Shown here: positions 1-5,491 of the stretch, in pieces | How the letters are laid out: every line of letters begins with the position of its first letter | Numbering within the stretch: the stretch's first letter is position 1 | Source of the DNA: CBDEGK01 sp965237855 | GTDB lineage: Bacteria > Pseudomonadota > Gammaproteobacteria > Pseudomonadales > Halieaceae | Assembly: GCA_965237855.1 (NCBI GenBank) | Contig: CBDEGK010000007.1 | Span: forward strand, 1 to 8,389 | Length of the DNA stretch: 8,389 bases | Reading direction: 5' to 3' | Translations under genes and position numbers: made by a program | Notes under the pieces: model-generated | What the model saw: the letters and a program-made list of their open reading frames with translations, nothing else | Told to the model about the DNA's origin: nothing | Databases searched by the model: none

Positions 1-52
1 AGGTCTCTTTGCAGGGGTCCGTACGCCGGTTCGAATCCGGCCACCGCCTCTA
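1..52 (+). tRNA. 3' end of a tRNA or tRNA-like gene (possibly Cys-type, possibly degenerate), cut by window start
   Basis: A perfect T arm is visible: stem GCCGG (25-29), loop TTCGAAT (30-36), stem CCGGC (37-41). It is followed by a 7-base acceptor strand CACCGCC (42-48), a T at the discriminator position (49) and CTA (50-52) where CCA is expected. A T discriminator is characteristic of bacterial tRNA-Cys. A GCA triplet preceded by TT (9-13) and a 4-base variable region GTAC (21-24) would also fit Cys. However, the bases flanking that loop do not form a proper 5-bp anticodon stem. The alternative loop at 8-14 (anticodon TGC) gives a stem with one T-T mismatch and one G-T wobble. Because of this and the missing CCA it may be a pseudo-tRNA or a duplicated 3' end left by integration. 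The 5' half lies outside the window, so identity cannot be settled. Confidence 0.5.
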
Positions 53-115
53 TTAGCTTAGTCTTTACACGCTAGACTTACAATTAGTGTGGTTTTCCTT
101 TTTCTCCAATACTCC

Positions 116-1036
116 TCATGCACCAAATATTTGATAAGTGAGTCGCTTGCCAACAACGCCCATTAAGAGGTTGTCCGCACGCTGCTCATCGGTTACCTCC
201 AAAGCAGAGCGGTTATTGTAGCGAAAGTCGAATTCAGCAAGGTAGCGGTTCAGGTGGTTATGGCCGCAATGCTGATAAGTGCCCTTCATGCCACGCTTGA
301 ATACTGAGAAGTAGTTTTCAATGGTATTGTTGTGAATAGCAGGGTTGGACAACGACACATATTCGCCCCTGGAGTGGTTCACAACGCCGTGAGCGCGAAA
401 CTCGCGACCAATCGCCTTGTAGTGATGCGCCTGGTCAGTCATTAGCCTAGCTTCCCGAGCGATGTTCTCACGCAGGATAGGAGCAATGGTCTTCATGTTC
501 ACATTGTCCACCACCACGCTGCGGGCTTGCTTGGTCTCACGATCCACTAGAGACAGGACTTTTTGCTTATGGCGATACCCGCCTTTAGCCATGCTCTTGT
601 TGTTGCGGCCAATGTAGGTTTCATCCGCCTCAACAGTGCCGCCACCAGTACCAAAAGTACCGATATTGTCCTGCCTCATGGCTTCACGGATGCGGTGAGA
701 CATGAACCAAGCCGTTTTAAGGGTGACACCAAGAGTGCGGTGTAACTGATTAGAGCTTATTCCCTTCTTGCTGGAAGACACCAGATAGATGGCCTGTAGC
801 CAGATGTGCATTTTTACGTGGCTGGACTCAAAGATAGTGCCAATCTTCACTGTAAAGGGCTTACGGTAAGCGCGGCACTTGTAGGTGCCAATGCGGGTGC
901 TTTCGCCCTGCATCTTGGTAACGCGCTCACAGCCCTTACAGCGGGGGCATACGGGGCCATTCGCCCATAGCTTGGACTCTACATACTCATAAGCGGCTTC
1001 TTCATTGTGGAAGTAGGGCTTAGATAAAATACTCAT
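116..1036 (-). CDS. IS1595-family (ISXO2-like) transposase
   Basis: This 306-residue protein is a transposase of the IS1595 family, which cuts and joins IS ends with an RNase H-like DDE domain. It starts with an N-terminal zinc ribbon: C30-P-R-C33, then C54 and the segment R55-A-Y57-R-K. The fourth zinc ligand is normally Cys in the motif CRxCRK but here is Tyr (codon TAC at 866-868), one base from TGC. The catalytic core follows: D138 in VEADETYIG, D201 in LMTDQAHHY, and E240 in the family signature HNNTIENYFSVFKRG. The length is normal for the family. The chosen start (MSILSKPYF) has GGAG 8 bases upstream; an in-frame extension to 1105 has no such site and would cover the promoter. The substituted ligand could weaken DNA binding, but the frame is fully open, so the copy is either recent or still functional. 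Confidence 0.9.
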   Translation of the reverse strand: MSILSKPYFHNEEAAYEYVESKLWANGPVCPRCKGCERVTKMQGESTRIGTYKCRAYRKPFTVKIGTIFESSHVKMHIWLQAIYLVSSSKKGISSNQLHRTLGVTLKTAWFMSHRIREAMRQDNIGTFGTGGGTVEADETYIGRNNKSMAKGGYRHKQKVLSLVDRETKQARSVVVDNVNMKTIAPILRENIAREARLMTDQAHHYKAIGREFRAHGVVNHSRGEYVSLSNPAIHNNTIENYFSVFKRGMKGTYQHCGHNHLNRYLAEFDFRYNNRSALEVTDEQRADNLLMGVVGKRLTYQIFGA

Positions 1037-1061
1037 GACGTTTTCTCCAGAAGATGGTGCC

Positions 1062-1090
1062 ATTGTATGCCTATCCAGTGGGTACGTCAA
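1062..1090 (-). promoter_or_regulatory. Sigma70-type promoter of the transposase gene
   Basis: Read on the minus strand, a -35 box TTGACG (complement of 1085-1090) is followed by exactly 17 bases and a -10 box TACAAT (complement of 1062-1067). Each box matches the consensus at 5 of 6 positions. Transcription would begin near 1055, leaving a leader of about 19 bases that carries the GGAG ribosome site before the start at 1036. Confidence 0.75.
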
Positions 1091-1130
1091 GTATAATATG
1101 TCCAAAATATTTTACATAGAGGGGTCCACG

Positions 1131-1553
1131 ATGTCCTTTCACGAAAGATCTGCCTGGCTGATGTCTCTCGCCATGCTGCTCGGCGCCGGGGTTTATTTCG
1201 ACGCCGTGGCAGAGGCGTCGGCGGAGGCGGGCACCCTGGTATCCCCCGGCATCGGAGTAGTCGTGCTCTACACCGTGATACTGGTGCTGGTGGCTATCGC
1301 GGGTCATATCCTGATTGCCGTGCTCAAGCCGGGTGAGGCAGATCCCCCGCTGGATGAGCGCGACCAACTGGTGCGATTGCGCGCGGGCAATATCGCCGGC
1401 TGGGTGTTGGCAGTTGGCGTGGTATGCGGCATGGTTTTTTACTTGCTGGCGGGCAATGGCGATATCCTGTTCTACACGCTCTTTGCCAGCCTGATAGGTG
1501 CCCAGTTGGTGGACTACGGCCTGCAGATACTCTACTACCGAACCTCTCCCTGA
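1131..1553 (+). CDS. Small four-helix membrane protein
   Basis: This 140-residue integral membrane protein has about four hydrophobic helices, roughly residues 8-26, 40-64, 86-107 and 110-134. A charged cytoplasmic-type loop, PPLDERDQLVRLRAG (72-86), lies between the second and third. A DER-(E/D) motif before a helix is typical of small membrane proteins (DUF2178-like) that are commonly encoded next to a short HTH regulator, as here. The start ATG at 1131 is preceded by GAGGGG (1119-1124). An in-frame extension to 1035 would cross the transposase promoter and adds no recognisable sequence. The stop is followed directly by the next gene's ATG (TGAATG), indicating one transcript and translational coupling. 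A TATAAT at 1092-1097 could serve as -10 but has no good -35. Function unknown; a membrane partner or target of the regulator is the usual inference. Confidence 0.8.
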   Translation: MSFHERSAWLMSLAMLLGAGVYFDAVAEASAEAGTLVSPGIGVVVLYTVILVLVAIAGHILIAVLKPGEADPPLDERDQLVRLRAGNIAGWVLAVGVVCGMVFYLLAGNGDILFYTLFASLIGAQLVDYGLQILYYRTSP

Positions 1554-1775
1554 ATGGGCACACGACCACCGATTAGCAACCGCGTGCGTGAGCTGCGTGA
1601 ACAGCATGCGGCGATGACCCAGGCGGAGCTGGGCGAACTCATCGGCGTGACCCGCCAGACCGTGATCGCCATCGAGCAGGGGCGTTACTCGCCCTCACTG
1701 GAGAGCGCCTTTCGGATTGCCAATGCTTTCGGTGTGGAAATCAGCGAAGTATTCAGCTGGGAAAAAAATGCCTAA
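1554..1775 (+). CDS. Short Cro/C1 (XRE)-type HTH transcriptional regulator
   Basis: This 73-residue protein is almost entirely one helix-turn-helix domain. Residues 22-46 (TQAELGELIGVTRQTV, then IEQGRYSPS) are the classic helix 2-turn-helix 3 of the XRE family. They are followed by SLESAFRIANAFGVEISEVF, the usual helices 4-5. It lacks any ligand or dimerisation extension, as in the small regulators (YozG-type) found beside small membrane proteins. It begins immediately after the stop of the upstream membrane-protein gene, with no spacer, so its translation is probably coupled. It likely represses its own two-gene unit (inference). Its last 23 bases overlap the antisense end of the neighbouring minus-strand reading frame, consistent with a sequence junction at this point. 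Confidence 0.9.
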   Translation: MGTRPPISNRVRELREQHAAMTQAELGELIGVTRQTVIAIEQGRYSPSLESAFRIANAFGVEISEVFSWEKNA

Positions 1776-2247
1776 ATGTCGTTAGTCCCTCATCATCGTG
1801 CAGACGCAGGTGTTCCTCGTTGATCTCGGTGTAGTACTTGTCCATGTACTCGGGATTCGCGGCCAGGTCTATCCGGGGTACATAGTCCATGTACATAAAC
1901 AGGTCGGGGGTGGTGCCGAAAGCCAGGCCCAGGTTGGGGGCCTCGTACTTGGCAGCCAGGCTGACGGTGAGGTGCATATTGGTGAAGCTCATCTTTGGAT
2001 TGCCCACCCAGGAGAACACCAGCCAGTCGATATCGGGCCCGGCGAAGGTGCTCATGTAACCACCGGAGCCGCTGCCATCGATGGCTTCATAGGGTTGTAA
2101 GCTAGCCGTCGAGGCGTCGGGGTTCAGCTCAAAACTGTCCGCTACTTTTTCAAACAATTCCCCGAGAATATCCCACAGGGTTTCGAAGGTGGCGGAATTG
2201 TCGACGCCGGGATTGGCATCGATTAGCGACCGGGTTGATTTGCTCAT
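1753..2247 (-). pseudogene. Red chlorophyll catabolite reductase-like protein, apparently 3'-truncated
   Basis: This open frame of 164 residues resembles the RCC reductase family, relatives of ferredoxin-dependent bilin reductases that reduce open-chain tetrapyrroles. The resemblance, judged from recalled plant RCCR sequence, spans about residues 71-140. It includes DIDWLVFSWVGNPKMSF, then APNLGLAF, then LFMYMDYVPRIDL, then NPEYMDKYY, matching the plant pattern of D-(L/P)-x-R-x-DL followed by P-x-Y-x-x-x-Y. Family members continue for roughly 80-110 residues after this point. Here the protein ends after residue 164, and its last residues are merely the antisense of the HTH gene's end. The 3' third therefore seems to have been lost when the cassette to the left arrived. 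The start at 2247 has AAGG about 9 bases upstream and a strong promoter. Whether the shortened protein folds is unknown. The family assignment is moderate; truncation is inference. Confidence 0.6.
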
Positions 2248-2298
2248 GTGAAACCTTGTAATTGCTATAATGATATAACTTTATGCATCTCTACACAT

Positions 2299-2327
2299 AT
2301 TGTAGGGGCTGGGCCCGATCAGGGCAA
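2299..2327 (-). promoter_or_regulatory. Sigma70-type promoter for the RCCR-like gene
   Basis: On the minus strand, TTGCCC (complement of 2322-2327) is separated by 17 bases from TACAAT (complement of 2299-2304). The -35 matches the consensus at 4 of 6 positions and the -10 at 5 of 6. Transcription would start near 2291, giving a leader of about 44 bases before the ATG at 2247. The spacer lies inside a dyad-symmetric element. Confidence 0.6.
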
Positions 2328-2335
2328 TCCCCAGC
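2308..2335. promoter_or_regulatory. Dyad-symmetric element in the divergent intergenic region
   Basis: GCTGGG (2308-2313) and CCCAGC (2330-2335) are perfect inverted repeats. Between them a second, nested pair, CCC (2314-2316) and GGG (2322-2324), surrounds GATCA. The element covers the -35 box and most of the spacer of the minus-strand promoter, and lies 18 bases before the start of the divergent DUF6940 gene. It could be an operator serving both directions, or simply a GC-rich hairpin; no known regulator motif is recognised. No convincing plus-strand promoter was found in the 105-base gap. Confidence 0.35.
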
Positions 2336-2352
2336 TGGGTTAACATTGGCGC

Positions 2353-2946
2353 ATGTGGCATGTTGATATCAAACAACAAGAAGGGGGGCGGCGGCAATAC
2401 TGGCGCTGGTTTCGCGGTGACGTGCCACTCTCCTTCGAAGATTTTCTCATGACCCTGGCAAGTGATAAAATCAATCGCGAGGTATTTCTGTGCCATTTGC
2501 GCGAGTCGCCCTTTGTCGCTCTGTGCTGGGAAAGCCCGCCCTTGACCGGGGACAGCTTGTCACAGCCCTTTGAGTGCGTGGTTCACGATGCCCCGGAGCT
2601 GGATGTGGGCGCAGATCGGCGGGATTTTGCCGCCCATTTTGCGGCTGATGCGGTAGTGAGTTTTGACAACCTTGGAGCCGATGCCCGGCTGGTAGTGCCG
2701 TGTCCGGCGAACGATGTCGCCAACTACAGTCACCTCCTCGCTTTTGTTCGCACCGCAACGGAGTCTCAGCAACACCAACTACTGCAGTTGATGGCCCATG
2801 AGACTCTCGAGCGTATCTCCGATCAGCCCCTGTGGCTAAATACCGCCGGTGGCGGTGTAGACTGGTTGCATGTGCGCCTCGACAGCAGGCCCAAATATTA
2901 TCGCTATGATTCCTTTCGGCACTGGCCTGTCGATCAGTTAAGATAG
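2353..2946 (+). CDS. DUF6940-family protein of unknown function
   Basis: This 197-residue soluble protein, without signal peptide or membrane segment, matches the pattern of the DUF6940 family. That pattern has an N-terminal tryptophan-rich strand region (WHVDI, YWRWF), then FVALCWESPPLT (about residues 54-65), then PFECVVHDAPELD. The middle carries VVSFDNLGADARLVVPCP, then YSHLLAF. The near C-terminal signature is WLNTAGGGVDWLHVRLDSRPKYY followed by Y and F. No catalytic function is established for the family. The conserved ESPP and the tract G-x-x-WLHVRLD-x-x-PKYY are the likely functional parts. The start is ATG at 2353 with only a weak ribosome site; an alternative start was not evident. 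The next gene begins 26 bases after the stop on the same strand, so the two are probably co-transcribed. The assignment is from recalled family pattern. Confidence 0.7.
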   Translation: MWHVDIKQQEGGRRQYWRWFRGDVPLSFEDFLMTLASDKINREVFLCHLRESPFVALCWESPPLTGDSLSQPFECVVHDAPELDVGADRRDFAAHFAADAVVSFDNLGADARLVVPCPANDVANYSHLLAFVRTATESQQHQLLQLMAHETLERISDQPLWLNTAGGGVDWLHVRLDSRPKYYRYDSFRHWPVDQLR

Positions 2947-2972
2947 CGCGCCCGGGAAGACAAGGTTAGGGA

Positions 2973-5387
2973 ATGTTTCGCCGCAAGAAAAAAGACCAAC
3001 AGCAAGCGCCGCCGGAGGTCGTTAGCCCACTGCCTAAAGCCCAGTGGCGCAGCTTTGTCGAGGCGGTCTGGGGTGTGCTGGGTCGCAATGCCGATGCAGA
3101 CGGTGCTCGCCACGCGTTGGAGCGCCTGGAAGCGGGTATCAGTGCGAGCGAGCTGATCTACGAAATAATGGGCTCGGAGGAATTTGAATCCCTGCAGCAG
3201 GGTAGTGACACCCCCGCTGGGAGTTTACCCAATCTGCATGTGTCGACCGGTTTCCAACAATTGAGTGACAAGTTGGAAGCTTGTGACTCTCTGGGTCGTG
3301 CCGCTTTTGATCGAGCCTGGAACGAGTTGCCAAATTTCCCGGCCTACCAGGTGATCGGCCAACAGGACTACTGTGAGCTACACCGTGAACGATTTTATGA
3401 ATTGGCGAATGCCGCTGCCTGGTTGACCCGGGACAAGCGCGCACCACGCATCCTGGAAATTGGTGCCTCCGCGTTTTCCAATTGTTACCACCTGTTGTTT
3501 CCCGCGGCCCAGCTGGAATTGCTGGATCGGCCGACAGCTGACGACTACCCCGGTTTTAGTGGCGAGCGCTGCCGACAAATTGCAGGCTGCCAGACGTACC
3601 ACTGTGTAGACCTGAATGATGTTGGCGCGATGTCGGCCGAATTTGTGGGAGATTCTGGCTATGACCTGGTGCTATTTGCAGAGACGTTGTCGCAGCTAAC
3701 GGTTAACCCGGTTGAGCTTTTCGAAAAATTGCTGGGCTTACTCGCCACCGATGGATATCTCTACATTTCCACACCCAACTTCTTTTCTGCTAGGTACCGA
3801 AAGATGATGGGGGAAGGTCGCAATCCTTCGCCCTATTATCCGCGAGGAGACGGAAACTGGGATGGGCACCATCTCTATCGCGATTTTTCGCTGGCGGAGT
3901 TGCTGGAGTGTGTCAGCGCCGCTGGAGAGGTTAGTGCCGCTTATTTTTCCGCCTGTCGCGATAGGGACGCCGGTGAATTGCCGCTTAACCAGCGTAAGTC
4001 GATCGTTTGTGTGGCCCAAAACACCACGGATCCAGCCGGCCAGCTTGCCGCTGAAGAGCGAGAGCTGATTTTACATATCGGCTCGGACAAGGCCGGCAGC
4101 ACCGCCATTCAGGCTCACACCTATGCCAACCGCGATTGGTTGGTACGCAGCGGAATATACGTGCCGGCAAGTTTTCTCGGCAAAAACAACGGCCACGCCG
4201 CCTTGCTGGAAAGTCTTGATGCGCAGAAGTTGGAAACCCTGGTTGAGGAGCTGGAACAAAAAGCCGGAACGTTTCGCAAGATTTTTCTGAGCTGGGAAGG
4301 AACCCATTTTCTCGACGACAGTGATTTGAAATTGCTGGCGAAGTATTTGAGCTGCTATCAGGTGCGAATTATTTACTACCTGAGGGAGCAGGCGGACGTG
4401 ATTCAGAGCGGCGCGCTGCAGATTGTGAAGTCGCAAAAGCAGGCTATCGATCTCTACGACGAGGCGCGCACTCCGAGGTTGCCTGACACCAGGGATTACT
4501 ACCGAACTCTCAAGCGCTGGGAGAGCTACTTCCCCGGCCTGGTGAGTGAAGTGGTGTTTTATGATCGAGCTGCCTTCCCTGATGGGAACGTGATTAAGGA
4601 CTTGCTGGTACGGTTGGGCTGTGAGGATTTCAGCTGGTTCTCTTTTTTCTCCGAGGATATCAATGTCAGTCTCGATGTGCCCAGTGCTCTGGCCATTCAG
4701 CGTCGGCTGGACCTTGGCGCCAGAAGGAATGACAGGCGAGACTTTGTAGATTCTTTACTGCTAAATCTGAGACTAACGGGTGCAGGTCAGAAATATTATT
4801 TGTTGAAAGACCAGGTAGACGATATTCGTGCGCACTATAAAGTGTGCAACGAGCAGCTCATTAGTGAGTACGGTGTTGATCCCGCACTGCTGGGTGCTCG
4901 CGATGACATCTGGGTGCAGGGAGACGGCAATTTCAGCGGCAACACAGAATCCCTGGTAGAGGGAATTCTGGCGCAAGTGGACCAACTTGCCGACCACCCG
5001 GTGTGCTTTGGTGGTTTTACCCGTGGCGACGAGCTGGAGAAATTTTTGGATGCAGGTTGGGAGCCGGTGCCAGAGGGCGGAGCCTGGAGTGACTCGACTT
5101 GTAGCTCACTCAAGTTGAGGCCTTACTTACAAAGTGTGCTGCCTTTTCACAAGCATGTGAACCTGCATATCCGTGGTCACTACGCAGAGGATGGGGAAGG
5201 CGAGATAGAGGTGTTCATTAACGGTGTTAGCTATGGTCAGATCACCGACGGGGATGCCGTGTATAGCGTAGCCCTGCAGGACTTGCCCGCAACATTGGGG
5301 GTCGATGTGGAACTACGCCCTGCTGCCGGGGCGGGGGCGTCGCGCAAATATCTGCTGGAGGCGTTGAGACTTGTGGCCTCAGACTAG
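2973..5387 (+). CDS. Multidomain methyltransferase / sulfotransferase-like fusion protein
   Basis: This 804-residue protein has four recognisable parts. Residues 22-74 resemble a DUF4214 unit (WRSFVEAVWGVLGRNADADG, then the L-x-x-GIS-x-x-EL-I-x-x-I-x-x-SEEF pattern). Residues about 105-347 form a class I SAM-dependent methyltransferase: motif I ILEIGASAFSN (160-170, glycine-poor for this motif), acidic D185 at strand 2, post-I region YDLVLFAETLSQL (230-242), and DGYLYISTPNF (260-270). Residues 364-645 look like a P-loop sulfotransferase: LILHIGSDKAGSTAIQ (365-380) as the 5'-phosphosulfate loop, FLSWEGTHF (438-446), and YYLREQADVIQSGALQIVKS (468-487) with R471 and S479 as the 3'-phosphate pair. 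Residues about 680-802 are a beta-rich tail (GWEPVPEGGAWSDS, then VNLHIRGHY and IEVFINGVSYGQI) resembling DUF7024-type modules of glycan enzymes. AAGG lies 7 bases before the ATG. No signal peptide or transmembrane segment is seen, so it should act in the cytosol on a nucleotide- or lipid-linked glycan (inference). The combination in one chain is unusual; donor and acceptor are unknown. Confidence 0.75.
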   Translation: MFRRKKKDQQQAPPEVVSPLPKAQWRSFVEAVWGVLGRNADADGARHALERLEAGISASELIYEIMGSEEFESLQQGSDTPAGSLPNLHVSTGFQQLSDKLEACDSLGRAAFDRAWNELPNFPAYQVIGQQDYCELHRERFYELANAAAWLTRDKRAPRILEIGASAFSNCYHLLFPAAQLELLDRPTADDYPGFSGERCRQIAGCQTYHCVDLNDVGAMSAEFVGDSGYDLVLFAETLSQLTVNPVELFEKLLGLLATDGYLYISTPNFFSARYRKMMGEGRNPSPYYPRGDGNWDGHHLYRDFSLAELLECVSAAGEVSAAYFSACRDRDAGELPLNQRKSIVCVAQNTTDPAGQLAAEERELILHIGSDKAGSTAIQAHTYANRDWLVRSGIYVPASFLGKNNGHAALLESLDAQKLETLVEELEQKAGTFRKIFLSWEGTHFLDDSDLKLLAKYLSCYQVRIIYYLREQADVIQSGALQIVKSQKQAIDLYDEARTPRLPDTRDYYRTLKRWESYFPGLVSEVVFYDRAAFPDGNVIKDLLVRLGCEDFSWFSFFSEDINVSLDVPSALAIQRRLDLGARRNDRRDFVDSLLLNLRLTGAGQKYYLLKDQVDDIRAHYKVCNEQLISEYGVDPALLGARDDIWVQGDGNFSGNTESLVEGILAQVDQLADHPVCFGGFTRGDELEKFLDAGWEPVPEGGAWSDSTCSSLKLRPYLQSVLPFHKHVNLHIRGHYAEDGEGEIEVFINGVSYGQITDGDAVYSVALQDLPATLGVDVELRPAAGAGASRKYLLEALRLVASD

Positions 5388-5491
5388 CGCCTGGTTTCCG
5401 CATTATTTACGCTTTTTCAAAGCGCCATGCGGGTGCGACAAGACTATAGTTGCCGCAGTTAGATCAGCCCCGCCATCGGCAGGCGCAAACC
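5388..5491. other. Intergenic gap with a short perfect hairpin
   Basis: The 104 bases between the fusion gene and the oxidoreductase hold one clear structure: CGCTTT (5410-5415) and AAAGCG (5419-5424) with a three-base loop, starting 23 bases after the fusion gene's stop. No T run follows, so it is a weak terminator or processing site at best. TATAGT at 5445-5450 could be a -10 box, but the sequence 17 bases upstream is a poor -35. Whether the downstream pair has its own promoter is therefore undecided. Confidence 0.4.

Larger units (their letters stand above)
54..1115 (-). mobile_element. IS1595-family insertion sequence (boundaries approximate)
   Basis: A single transposase gene on the minus strand, with its own promoter and short flanks, sits between a tRNA-like 3' end and the leader of an unrelated plus-strand gene. 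This is the size and layout of a simple IS1595-family element. No convincing long terminal inverted repeat or target duplication could be read. The only matching tips are a 7-base pair, CCTCTAT at 47-53 and ATAGAGG at 1116-1122, plus a weak similarity between 73-90 and the complement of about 1075-1095. The limits given are therefore only the space between the neighbouring genes' landmarks. Confidence 0.45.

Noticed and set aside
1..52. 3' end of tmRNA
   Set aside because: The acceptor strand CACCGCC followed by T and CTA does not fit the tmRNA end, which has an A discriminator and CCA.
56..80. Terminator after the tRNA-like end (stem AGTCT/AGACT around 60-78)
   Set aside because: The stem is only 5 bp with a 9-base loop and no T run directly after it.
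1037..1105. N-terminal extension of the transposase
   Set aside because: It would begin upstream of the predicted transcription start, and family similarity begins at MSILSKPYF with GGAG in front.
47..1122. CCTCTAT (47-53) and ATAGAGG (1116-1122) as IS terminal inverted repeats
   Set aside because: Only seven bases match and the similarity does not continue inward; chance agreement is likely.
1035..1130. N-terminal extension of the membrane protein from an upstream ATG
   Set aside because: The extension crosses the transposase promoter, has no ribosome site, and the ATG at 1131 has GAGGGG correctly placed.
1071..1607. Long minus-strand open frame opposite the membrane-protein gene
   Set aside because: It is the mirror of a clear hydrophobic protein with a good ribosome site; its own translation is His/Gln-rich and shows no domain.
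1131..1775. Toxin-antitoxin system
   Set aside because: The membrane protein is too long and multi-helical for a typical small toxin, and neither product matches a known toxin fold; a regulator/membrane pair fits better.
2281..2496. Minus-strand open frame overlapping the start of the DUF6940 gene
   Set aside because: It is proline-rich without a domain and covers the promoter of the RCCR-like gene; it is a shadow of the plus-strand gene.
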